Part shown: piece after piece, positions 54,485 to 62,268 of the stretch | How positions within the stretch are numbered: the first letter of the stretch is position 1 | Layout: each line of letters opens with the position of its first letter | Source of the DNA: an uncultured Roseobacter sp. | GTDB lineage: Bacteria > Pseudomonadota > Alphaproteobacteria > Rhodobacterales > Rhodobacteraceae | Direction of reading: 5' to 3' | Length of the DNA stretch: 64,000 nt | Assembly (NCBI RefSeq): GCF_947491795.1 | Contig: NZ_CANLKW010000001.1 | Coordinates: 62,001 to 126,000, forward strand | Notes under the pieces: generated by a model | Seen by the model: only the letters and a program-made list of their open reading frames with translations | Database searches by the model: none | What the model was told of the DNA's origin: nothing | Position numbers and translations under genes: made by a program

Positions 54485-55475
54485 GGCCGCATCGGTATAT
54501 ATCCTAGATGTTGGACACGGAAATAGCTCTATTGTCCGCAGCTCTGGAGAATGTGCTGTGGTCGATTCACCGCTTGGATCCTCTCTGAAGGACAGCCTAG
54601 ACGAGCTTCAGATAACAAGACTAAAGGCGCTGATCGTCTCTCATTCCGATCGCGATCACATTGCCGGAATCTTGGCTGTACTGACGGATCCAAATATCTG
54701 TGTCGAACGGATTTACATAAATCCTGACAGCCCAAAACGTACCAAGATTTGGGGTGACTTGCTCGCTGCTCTGCGCGTTGCCGAACGTGAGGATAAGACC
54801 GAGATTGTGAACAGTCTGTCGGTTTCTACGCCGGGTAACATCTCCGTCGGAGACGTCAATTTGAAGGTCGTGGGCCCTGTTGCAAGTCTGGCCGTTGCTG
54901 GTGTTGGAGGACGAGACGAAAAGAACCGGCGCATAACATCAAATTCTTTGTCGTCAGTAATCAGGGTGGAAGGACCAAATGGTGCCACCGTATTGCTGGC
55001 TGGAGACGTTGATGCGACTGGCTTAGAGCCAATCCTTCATAATCCTAGCGCCTTATCCGCCGATGTCCTCGTTTATCCTCATCATGGCGGTTTTGCCGGG
55101 CCGGCCACAGCAGAGGATGCTTTCGTCAGCACTCTATTGAATGCATCCAAACCCAAGAGAGTAGTTTTCTCCAACGGTTTTGGAGTGCATGACAATCCGC
55201 GGCCACATGTGGTTGCCTCCGTAGTAAATTTTGGCTGTGCCGTTGCTTGCACACAGCTGTCAAATAGATGCTTCAATAAACCCCAAGGTCTGCCGGATGA
55301 TCATTTGCTGACATCACTCTCTAAGGGGAGCTCTCGGGGAGTCAGTTGTGCTGGTACTATGTTGTTTGAGGTTGGGTCGGCGGTGACTGCGACGCAAGGC
55401 AACTCAGAGGGTCATGACGCATTTGTTTCTGATTTAGTACCAACCCCAATGTGCCGCATCGCAACAAACGGCTAG
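54468..55475 (+). CDS. ComEC-type metallo-beta-lactamase fold hydrolase
   Basis: A 335-aa soluble protein with the MBL fold of the ComEC/Rec2 C-terminal type: VYILDVGHGNSSIV at the start, metal site ALIVSHSDRDHIAGI (S-H-x-D-x-D-H) near residues 55-65, the bridging aspartate in TVLLAGDVDATGLEPIL and a histidine pair in VLVYPHHGGFAGP. Such domains are thought to act as nucleases. The start is probably TTG 54468, with GGAAG upstream, overlapping the response regulator gene by 17 nt. As the last gene of the operon it is the most likely effector. Confidence 0.82.
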   Translation: MTSTTEAASVYILDVGHGNSSIVRSSGECAVVDSPLGSSLKDSLDELQITRLKALIVSHSDRDHIAGILAVLTDPNICVERIYINPDSPKRTKIWGDLLAALRVAEREDKTEIVNSLSVSTPGNISVGDVNLKVVGPVASLAVAGVGGRDEKNRRITSNSLSSVIRVEGPNGATVLLAGDVDATGLEPILHNPSALSADVLVYPHHGGFAGPATAEDAFVSTLLNASKPKRVVFSNGFGVHDNPRPHVVASVVNFGCAVACTQLSNRCFNKPQGLPDDHLLTSLSKGSSRGVSCAGTMLFEVGSAVTATQGNSEGHDAFVSDLVPTPMCRIATNG

Positions 55476-56017
55476 TATTTCACCTGATCGCTCACGGGTC
55501 GGAGCTGCTTTGCTCAACCACACTTCCTTGGGGCACCTAAGTCTGTCCTTTTAAACGTCTGCTCTGACCTGCTTATGTGACCGGAGTTTGCCCTTGCGGC
55601 GAAGGTCGGATCCCGCCCACCCCACTGAAAAACAATGCGTTTCTGGCGCAATTTGCTGGGGTGGAATGTGGGCTTGGTACATGGTCACGCCTTAGTCGGT
55701 TGGATCACGGCTTAGGCCAAATTGATTTTGACGGAGGTGCTAGAGCGCTTCGCCCCTTGGACCGTTGTACTGACTGTCCTCAGCGTTCCATTAAAAGTCA
55801 GCCCCTGCCATGTGCTTCTGGTGCGACCCGCTTTGCCGATGACTGGGATGTAGGAAGCGATCTACGGGCTGCATCAGCCCATCCGACATCGGACCCGAAC
55901 CGCAGGCAATTGACGACAATTCTTTTGCGAGGAACGCGGATTATGCTCTGGTTGTTCATGGCTTTGTGTCTGTAAGTATTTGTTTAAGGTAAGCGTCCGG
56001 CGAACCTGTGTTTCGGT
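55476..56017. other. Gap without supported gene
   Basis: About 540 nt after the MBL gene. A 132-codon plus-strand open frame (55577-55975) has no ribosome site and frame-shadow composition. No RNA or repeat was recognised. It borders an IS66 remnant, so it may contain decayed IS sequence. Confidence 0.45.
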
Positions 56018-56287
56018 TCAGTTTTTGAAGTCGTCGTGCCACAGCCACCGCCATGCCGCCCAAACGGCGGCTGATAAGCAGGCAGCAAGCATCGTGTATT
56101 TTGCAACGAAGTGCGCCCAGTATGTTGCAGGTGTAACTGGTATCCAGTTCGTTCGATCTTCACGAAGCAGAAGGTAGTTTTGACCTGCTTCATTTTTAGT
56201 CTCGACGACAACTCCGCCGATCCAGAGATGCAAGACGATAGATGCGCCAAACAGAAGCCAATATCCGATTGCCAGGTTTCGGCTCAT
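56018..56287 (-). CDS. Small membrane protein next to IS66 remnant
   Basis: An 89-aa protein with two hydrophobic helices ([21 protein letters not shown] and [20 protein letters not shown]) separated by a polar loop ([20 protein letters not shown]). Its ATG overlaps the stop codon of the truncated IS66 transposase (ATGA), so it may be translated from the IS transcript. No family is recognised. It could be an IS66 passenger or a neighbour fused by insertion. Confidence 0.6.
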   Translation of the reverse strand: MSRNLAIGYWLLFGASIVLHLWIGGVVVETKNEAGQNYLLLREDRTNWIPVTPATYWAHFVAKYTMLAACLSAAVWAAWRWLWHDDFKN

Positions 56288-56831
56288 ATCTTTTGCCTGT
56301 CGCTAGCTTTGGCATGCCAGATCCAAAGCATCAGTTCATCAATGCGGTTGATCTTATGGTCTGGCAGACGCTCCAGAACCCAGGTGAGCCAGGCTTCGGG
56401 ATCAACGTCGTGCATCTTAGCCGTTTCGATCAGGGTGTAACAACCGCCATCAGTGACGTGGAGCCTTCAATCAGAATGCGACGCCCGTCCGAAAGTGTAA
56501 TGTCCACCCGCGTGGCAGAAAGTTCGCAATTGGGAATTGCCGTGCAGGTGGTGGGCGCAGCAGGGAAATTAGGCGCAGTCACAGAAACTTCGAAAAATTC
56601 CGGAACCTCAATGTCATCCTCGGGCTCCGTCTCAGAGGACGCAAACCGTGGATCACGCAGCCATTTGTGGATCAGATTGGCATTCATCGAATACCGGCGG
56701 GCAACCTGCGCAACCGAAACACCGGGAGCCCGCGCCTGATTGCAAATCGAACGCTTCTCATTATCCGACCAGAACCGCTTCTTCTGGCCCTTCTTGCCCG
56801 CCACGGAGTGCCCCAAGATGTCCACTATCAA
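56284..56831 (-). pseudogene. IS66 element with internal deletion (TnpA joined to TnpC end)
   Basis: The 133-aa frame at 56430-56831 is IS66 TnpA: RFWSDNEKRSICNQARAPGVSVAQVARRY and ANLIHKWLRDPRF, with the helix-turn-helix visible. Immediately after it, at 56284-56440 in another frame, comes the C-terminal end of the IS66 transposase TnpC ([38 protein letters not shown]). TnpB and most of TnpC are missing, so an internal deletion joined the two ends. The element cannot transpose on its own. Confidence 0.82.
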
Positions 56832-57359
56832 TGGTGGACACTATCAGCGGATTCTCTGAAGCGTCAGAGCGGGCAAACCGGACGGATACTGTTTAAGTTA
56901 TTCTTTTTGAGGTAGACTTCGAGGACGCCCCCTGTCGGGTCGGGCCCTTGTGAACCGAACCCGCGACAGAGCGCGGTTTCGGCCATGCGGCGACGGTCCC
57001 TGGCGCGAAGATCAGGTGCAGCGGCGCTGCCGCTGTTTCTTTTGGCAGCGCGTGCGGGGCGCACGCTTGGAACCTGACTTTCAGCTTACATCAAATACGG
57101 CGACGTCTCCGACTGTGGCGCAACAATTTTTACCCGTAAGATGTTTGTCCCAAAACGCTGGCGGTTTTGGAAACATCTAAACGGTCCCCCACAAAAATTT
57201 TTGCCCCATCCCCGCATGTTGATCGAGCCGTCCTGAGACGGACGCGCCCTTGGCGCGGCTCTTATCGTTGGTTTTTCAGGACGCTCGCCGCTGGGCAGAG
57301 GTTCAGGCGCGCCGTTTTGAAGACGGGGCGGAGAACCCGAAACAGAAAGCGACACCGAC
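56832..57359. other. GC-rich structured leader of ardA
   Basis: A gap of 528 nt, GC-richer than the block to its left, with several imperfect stems: CTGTCGGGTCGGG with CCGAACCCGCGACAG at about 56930-56972, and GCGCTGCC with GGCAGCGC at about 57021-57052. In conjugative plasmids the region ahead of ardA often holds folded single-strand promoters or oriT. This is a candidate only; no nic motif was recognised. Confidence 0.4.
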
Positions 57360-57863
57360 ATGCCAAAATTATTTGCCCAACCTTATGATCTCTCAGCCAC
57401 AGGCTTTTACTTTGACAGCACAGACAGCTTTGACGCGAGAGCCAACGCCCTGCGCAATGATCACGGTCAGCGCGTCGAAGAGTTTGAGATTCAGTTCATC
57501 GACGGCGATGAATTGGATTGCGCCCTCGCGGCGGCAATCGGTCTCAACCAAGCCAACTTTCCCCGCTATTTCGAATGTTGTGCAGCTTGGGAAGACTGGC
57601 AAAAAACCCATGTCATCATTTCTGTCGGGGAATGCGGCTATGCCTTCGATCCCGAGCGCGATCCAAGCGATTATGACATTGATATCTACCACGTGGACAG
57701 CCTGCGCGCCTTGGCCGAGCAGATGGTCGATGAGGGCATTCTCGGAGATATCCCAGACAACATACGCCCGTATTTCGACTATGACGCCTTCGCCCGTGAT
57801 CTGAGCGTTGAATATTCCGAAATCACCATCGCGGGTGACCGCATGGTGTACCGCGCCTCCTGA
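57360..57863 (+). CDS. ardA: Antirestriction protein ArdA
   Basis: A 167-aa very acidic DNA mimic that blocks type I restriction enzymes after conjugative entry. It begins MPKLFAQPYDLSATGFYFDS, and its middle is EEFEIQFIDGDELD, matching the ArdA E-x-x-x-Q-D-Y-E-G region. The C-terminus is diagnostic: AEQMVDEGILGDIPDNIRPY followed by FDYDAFARDL (ArdA P-E-Y-L-x-x-Y-I-D-Y-D-A-L-A-R-D). Net charge is strongly negative. It is followed 88 nt later by the ParB-like gene, the order seen in the leading region of many alphaproteobacterial plasmids. Confidence 0.9.
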   Translation: MPKLFAQPYDLSATGFYFDSTDSFDARANALRNDHGQRVEEFEIQFIDGDELDCALAAAIGLNQANFPRYFECCAAWEDWQKTHVIISVGECGYAFDPERDPSDYDIDIYHVDSLRALAEQMVDEGILGDIPDNIRPYFDYDAFARDLSVEYSEITIAGDRMVYRAS

Positions 57864-57951
57864 GCAGGAGCGCGCCCCCAAATCGCTGTCATGGCGGCGG
57901 TTTAGGAGTGCGCTTTTGCACTGAACCACTTTCAACCACAGGAGACCTCCC

Positions 57952-59643
57952 ATGGAATTACAACATATCAAACTGTCCGATCTGACCCCCGCATCCCTGA
58001 ATGTGCGCAAACGCGGCGGCAAGAACATTGCTGACCTTTTGCCCAGCTTGCGTGCCCACGGGCTTTTGCAACCGCTTCTGGTGCGCTCGAAAGACGAAGG
58101 CTTTGAAATCGTCGCAGGGCAGCGCCGTTATCACGCGCTCTGCGCTCTGGCGGAAGAGCAGGACAACGCCGAAGACGTGCCCTGTCTGGTGATGGCACAG
58201 GGAGATGATGCAAAAGCCATTGAAGCCTCTCTTGCGGAGAATGTTGCCCGTCTGCCGATGGATGAGATCGACCAGTACAGAGCCTTTGCTGCACTGGTCA
58301 GACAGGGGCAGATGCCTGCCGAAATTGCCAGCCAGTTCGGTGTCACCGAACGGCTGGTGACCCAGCGGCTGGCTATCGCCAATATTCTCAGCCCCATCCT
58401 GACTGCCTATCGTGAGGACAAAATACACCCTGAAACCCTGCGCATTCTGACGATGGCAACCAAAAAACAGCAACGCGCATGGTTGAAACTTCTCAAGAGC
58501 AAAGACGACCATGCGCCCGAAGGACACCGCCTGAAAGCATGGCTGTTTGGCGGAGCAGGCATCGCCACGACCAACGCCCTGTTTGATCTGGCAGACTACA
58601 AAGGCGCGATTGTCTCTGACCTCTTTGGCGAGGACAGCTACTTTGGAGACAGTGAGGCTTTCTGGGCGATGCAGAACACAGCGATTGCGGCGGCGAAAGA
58701 GGCCTGCCTTGCCGATGGCTGGTCGGATGTCATTGTGCTGGAGGTAGGCGAATACTTCCCCTCATGGGACTATGTCGATGCTGCCAAAGAGGATGGCGGC
58801 AAGGTCTATGTGGAGATCGCGCAATGCGGCGAAGTAACGTTCCACGAAGGGCACCTGTCACGCAAGGAGATCAACGCGCGTGACAGCAAGAGCGGAGATG
58901 TGCCCAAAATCGCCAAACCCGAGGTGACACAGGCGATGCAGACCTATCTCGGGCTGCACAAACACGCCGCTGTGCGCCAGAGTCTGACCGCGCATCAGGG
59001 CATTGCCCTGCGTCTTGCCACTGCCCAGATCATCGCAGGCTCAGCCCTCTGGCAGTGCCATGCCGATCCGCAAAAGGCGGCAAGGGAAGGCATTGCCGAA
59101 AGCCTGTCACAAAACCCCGCGCAAGTCAGTTTCGCCGAGCAACGGGCGGAGATTGCGGCGCTGCTTGGCCTCTCACTGGCCGCAGATCAGACGCTTGTGC
59201 CGCGCAAACACGATTACGGGGCACGTCGCGATCTTGAGGGTCTGATGAAAACCCTGCGCGACCTGTCAGACGAGGACGTAATGCGCATCCTGACATTTGT
59301 CGTGGCAGAAACCTTGCCCGCGCAGTCCGTGATGGTTGAAACCCTTGGCGCGGAAATGGAGACCGATATGACCTCCGTCTGGTCACCTGACCCAACCTTC
59401 TTTGATCTGATGCGTGACAAAACCGCCCTCAATGCCATGGTCGCTGAAGTGGCAGGTGAAGAGGTTGCCGCCGCCCACATCACTTCGACCGCCAGGGTGC
59501 AGAAATCTGTCATTCAGGCCTGCCTTGATGGCACCCGCCAGGCAAAGGTCAAAGACTGGTCACCGCGCTATATGCAGTTTCCGATGCAAAGCTATAAACG
59601 CAATGACGTCGAAGAAACCAAAACTCGCATGGCCGCAGAATGA
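57952..59643 (+). CDS. ParB-like nuclease domain protein (plasmid leading-region type)
   Basis: A 563-aa protein. Its N-terminal 120 residues are a ParB/sulfiredoxin-fold domain: LSDLTPASLNVRKRGGKNIADL, LLQPLLVRSKDEGFEIVAGQRRYHAL and SLAENVARLPMDEIDQYRAF. A helix-turn-helix follows (MPAEIASQFGVTERLVTQRLAIA). The long C-terminal part (about 380 residues) has no clear domain and differs from chromosomal ParB, as in large ParB homologs on rhizobial and roseobacter plasmids next to ardA. Without a ParA partner it is more likely a CTPase-type accessory or leading-region protein than a partition protein. AGGAG precedes the ATG. Confidence 0.88.
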   Translation: MELQHIKLSDLTPASLNVRKRGGKNIADLLPSLRAHGLLQPLLVRSKDEGFEIVAGQRRYHALCALAEEQDNAEDVPCLVMAQGDDAKAIEASLAENVARLPMDEIDQYRAFAALVRQGQMPAEIASQFGVTERLVTQRLAIANILSPILTAYREDKIHPETLRILTMATKKQQRAWLKLLKSKDDHAPEGHRLKAWLFGGAGIATTNALFDLADYKGAIVSDLFGEDSYFGDSEAFWAMQNTAIAAAKEACLADGWSDVIVLEVGEYFPSWDYVDAAKEDGGKVYVEIAQCGEVTFHEGHLSRKEINARDSKSGDVPKIAKPEVTQAMQTYLGLHKHAAVRQSLTAHQGIALRLATAQIIAGSALWQCHADPQKAAREGIAESLSQNPAQVSFAEQRAEIAALLGLSLAADQTLVPRKHDYGARRDLEGLMKTLRDLSDEDVMRILTFVVAETLPAQSVMVETLGAEMETDMTSVWSPDPTFFDLMRDKTALNAMVAEVAGEEVAAAHITSTARVQKSVIQACLDGTRQAKVKDWSPRYMQFPMQSYKRNDVEETKTRMAAE

Positions 59644-59704
59644 CATCAACAGATCATGCGCCCGTTATGCCGGGCGCATGATACTCCGCAGCGTCAGAAA
59701 AATC

Positions 59705-59739
59705 GCGCGCGGGCACCCCAGCCGGGGATGCCCGCGCGC
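59705..59739 (+). terminator. Long palindromic terminator after parB-like gene
   Basis: Arms GCGCGCGGGCA and TGCCCGCGCGC with inner CCCC/GGGG pairing form a 15-bp stem with one bulge, followed by TCTTAT. It marks the end of the ardA-parB transcript. Confidence 0.75.
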
Positions 59740-59849
59740 TCTTATGCGTGGAAGTTGTTGCAGGGACTTTCGCGGCGAACACAAAACCGTATGGGCATAA
59801 AGATCAACTCCGCGTTGCCCGACAGCACCGATCCGTCTACTAAAACACA

Positions 59850-61019
59850 ATGACAAAAACAGCTTTTTTTGTGACTGAACTTGGTGGTGGCCTCGGCCAT
59901 TTTTCTCGCCTGAACGCGATGGCGTCGATTGCTCGGGAAATGGGTTTTCGAACAGTGCTGGTGTATTGCTCAAGGGATTTACCTGACCATCTTGTGTCAG
60001 GCTGGAGTTTTGACAGTGTGTTGCGGGGACCCGATTTTCCACGTCTTGTTAAATCACCGGATATGCTGAACGTGGGTGGCCTTGCGGGCAATCTGGCCCG
60101 TGTGGGTTTGGTTGATAGCGAAACAATCACATCGGTGGTGTCTGGTTGGCACACACTGTTCAGAGAGGAAAATCCTTCTGTCGTTGTAGGTGATTTTTCA
60201 CCTTACGCTCGGATATCCTCTTTGGGACGATTGCCTTTTGTTATGGTCGGCAGTGGGTACACGTTGCCCACATCCAATGGCCTGCTTCCATTCGAATTGC
60301 AGCCCAAAAAACGAGACCCGAAACAGGTCGTAGAACGAATAGTCAGTCAAGTGAACGACGCTCTTCGGAATATGGGTTCTGGGGATATCGAAAACGCTGG
60401 TCAGTGTCTTCGTGGCGATCAAAATCTTGTTGCCTGTCTGCCCTTTCTTGATCCAGCAGCGAACCGAGATGTGTCGGAATATGTTGGGCCTATGGAAGCG
60501 CTTCCTAAAGGGACCGGTACTTCGACGGATGGGTTAAATATCTATGGCTATTTTCACAATTTGACGCCGCTTGACCAGGCGGTTCTTCGAAACCTTTTGA
60601 GCCTGGGTTGTAAAGTCGACCTTTTTTGCGATGCGGACAGAACATCGGGGGCGGAAGGAGTAACGGTTCTGGATAGTCCACAAACGCCAACAGAGATCAT
60701 TCAGAATTATCAAATGGTGACTCATCAGGCTGGGCTTGGTCTTTCCACAATGGCGCTCTTAGCTGGCATTCCACAGCTTTTATCACCTAAGCATACCGAG
60801 GGTCATATGACGGCATTGCGCCTGCAGGAAAAAGGAGTTGGTTATGTCGTCAGTGACGAAGTGACCGCCAGTCGGCCAGGCATTGGTGCTCACATCAAAG
60901 CGCTGAATACGCCTAAGACGATAAAAAACATAAGGGAAACGGCTATCTCCGCACGGGGTTGGGTGGCTGCCATAGACTGCAGAGGCAGGGTTTTCAGCGC
61001 ACTGAATGAGTTGAGTTGA
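59850..61019 (+). CDS. GT-B fold glycosyltransferase-like protein
   Basis: A 389-aa protein of the UGT/MurG-like GT-B fold. The N-terminal glycine-rich loop ELGGGLGHFSRLNAMA is the acceptor-side signature. The C-terminal donor region has VTHQAGLGLSTMALLAGIPQLLSP and EGHMTALRLQEKGVGYVV, equivalent to the H-x-G-x-x-T-x-x-E-x-L motif of UGTs but with an altered acidic site. It is cytosolic. Its substrate is unknown; it could glycosylate a lipid or a small molecule. No RNA or operon partner is obvious. It is AT-richer than the ParB gene, so it belongs to another acquired segment. Confidence 0.78.
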   Translation: MTKTAFFVTELGGGLGHFSRLNAMASIAREMGFRTVLVYCSRDLPDHLVSGWSFDSVLRGPDFPRLVKSPDMLNVGGLAGNLARVGLVDSETITSVVSGWHTLFREENPSVVVGDFSPYARISSLGRLPFVMVGSGYTLPTSNGLLPFELQPKKRDPKQVVERIVSQVNDALRNMGSGDIENAGQCLRGDQNLVACLPFLDPAANRDVSEYVGPMEALPKGTGTSTDGLNIYGYFHNLTPLDQAVLRNLLSLGCKVDLFCDADRTSGAEGVTVLDSPQTPTEIIQNYQMVTHQAGLGLSTMALLAGIPQLLSPKHTEGHMTALRLQEKGVGYVVSDEVTASRPGIGAHIKALNTPKTIKNIRETAISARGWVAAIDCRGRVFSALNELS

Positions 61020-61287
61020 GCCGATTCGCGTCGTCGTCGGTTTTTAATATGTACAAAATGTCAGCCGCAACGTCGGGAAAGCTGTAAAAGCGTATTTCGG
61101 ATCGGTGCTCTCCGACGCTGCAAGAAATCATATTGGCGTGGATCGCACAACTTCCGGCTGCAATGTAACTACATGCAAAACGCTTGGTTCGGGCATTAAA
61201 CCCGTTGAAACCTCCAAGATATAGAAAGGCGTTGAGTTCTGTGTCGGGTATCCGTATTTGGTATTCAGGACGGCACCGCAGCAACAA
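60994..61287 (-). CDS. Uncertain small protein, convergent with the glycosyltransferase
   Basis: A 97-codon frame beginning at a TTG, with protein-like composition (LNAFLYLGGFNGFNARTKRFAC, in two segments, then FPDVAADILYILKTDDDAN). It lacks a ribosome site and an ATG and overlaps the end of the glycosyltransferase gene by 26 nt on the opposite strand. It may be the 3' part of a decayed gene. The remainder of the gap to 61801 holds no supported gene. Confidence 0.35.
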   Translation of the reverse strand: MLLRCRPEYQIRIPDTELNAFLYLGGFNGFNARTKRFACSYIAAGSCAIHANMISCSVGEHRSEIRFYSFPDVAADILYILKTDDDANRLNSTHSVR

Positions 61288-61801
61288 GTGGTACCATGTG
61301 CCATATTTGAGGTAGCGGTCTCAAAAGCGCCAGCATCTGCCCTGATTGAACGCCGCGTCGAAAACTTTGCCTCTACCAGCGAACTTTCTTTGACAAAGAA
61401 GCAACAAGCGCGAGAGGAACGTTAACCAAATTTGCACAAACGGCTGTTCCCTTGGTCGAATAGTGTCTAACCAGAGAGTATGCCTAAAGGTTTATTAAAA
61501 TGTGCAAGTTTGCCTTCCGAAAGACTTTTTCGTGTTGACGTTGGCTTGGATAGTTATAACCTCCGGTAGAAATCGGCAAACATTTGGGGCCAATTCGCTC
61601 CAACACAGGCGAGTACAATCACCTTATTGGCGTACATGACGTTAATTGAACTTGGTGTCCACGACGATGTCTGGTTAAGGCCTTTGCGCCATGATCGCTA
61701 TTCTTGCGGCTCTGGCTGGCTTCGTGGTTTGGTAAGGTTTTTTGCCAAAATTGACCCAAGGCAATCCTTCCTTCCGACAATTTAACAAGGAGATGTTTTG
61801 A
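61288..61801. other. AT-rich gap with promoter of the ankyrin-lipase pair
   Basis: Some 510 nt without a gene. The end carries AAGGAG before ATG 61802. No specific promoter box or RNA could be assigned. Confidence 0.4.
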
Positions 61802-62251
61802 ATGACGCTGCGGTTAACTCTGATACTTATGGCCCTTGCTACTAGTTCTTGTCGTGCCGATGGCCTTCATTTAGCAGAGGCATTTGCAACGAAATCGAGT
61901 TTAGAATTGAGCCAGTTCCTAAAAGACTATTCTCGATCTGAAATTTCTAGGTATAGATATGGAAACAATCAAAACGTTGTGCATGCTGCTACTGTAAATC
62001 GTGAAAATACGGATGCTGTTAAACAGGCGGTGCTATATGGTGCCGACGTAAACCATCAGGACGAAGAAGGTCGCACTCCATTGCATTACGCGATTGATCT
62101 GGATGATCTCGCAAAGGCGAAATCTCTGATGGAGCTTGGAGCAGCGACGACTATTGAAAACGCATCGGGTTTTTCAGCAATTTCATTTTGTGCGGTAGTA
62201 CTGCGAGATCAACCTCGTCACAAAACCTGCAGTTTCGTAGTTGTGAATTAA
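61802..62251 (+). CDS. Exported ankyrin-repeat protein, candidate immunity protein
   Basis: A 149-aa protein with an N-terminal export signal (MTLRLTLILMALATSSCRADG) whose cysteine may be lipidated, although the lipobox is atypical. From about residue 55 it carries ankyrin repeats: QNVVHAATVNRENTDAVKQAVLYGADVNHQ (in two parts), EEGRTPLHYAIDLDDLAKAKSL and a last MELGAATTIENASGFSAISF. AAGGAG lies 9 nt before ATG 61802. The lipase gene starts 17 nt downstream. Periplasmic ankyrin proteins encoded beside secreted lipases often act as immunity proteins, so that role is proposed here. Confidence 0.7.
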   Translation: MTLRLTLILMALATSSCRADGLHLAEAFATKSSLELSQFLKDYSRSEISRYRYGNNQNVVHAATVNRENTDAVKQAVLYGADVNHQDEEGRTPLHYAIDLDDLAKAKSLMELGAATTIENASGFSAISFCAVVLRDQPRHKTCSFVVVN

Positions 62252-62268
62252 ACAGGAGTATTTGAGAC

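Larger units (their letters stand above)
29346..59745. mobile_element. Integrative accessory region next to tRNA-Leu (right end not identified)
   Basis: From the tRNA rightward the sequence changes character: GC drops, average gene size falls, and a serine recombinase, a VirD4-like coupling protein, a second recombinase, IS remnants, an H-NS homolog, ArdA and a ParB-like protein appear. The left edge is set by the tRNA. The right edge is uncertain. The last clearly mobile gene is the ParB homolog (ends 59643) with its palindromic terminator, but genes to 64000 also look accessory. No second copy of the tRNA 3' end was seen. Composition is mosaic (conjugation and ardA-parB genes GC-richer than the 40-56 kb block), suggesting layered acquisition. 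Confidence 0.7.

Noticed and set aside
50429..55475. Calling the methyltransferase operon a BREX, DISARM or type I restriction system
   Set aside because: The required partners (PglZ/BrxC, DrmAB, HsdR/HsdS) are absent. The neighbours are GHKL, REC and MBL proteins.
55577..55975. A 132-codon plus-strand open frame
   Set aside because: No ribosome site, mixed composition, no recognisable domain; it lies in a decayed gap.
57952..59643. Calling the ParB-like gene part of a plasmid partition locus with replication origin
   Set aside because: No ParA or replication initiator is adjacent, and no iterons were seen. The ardA context fits a leading-region protein better.
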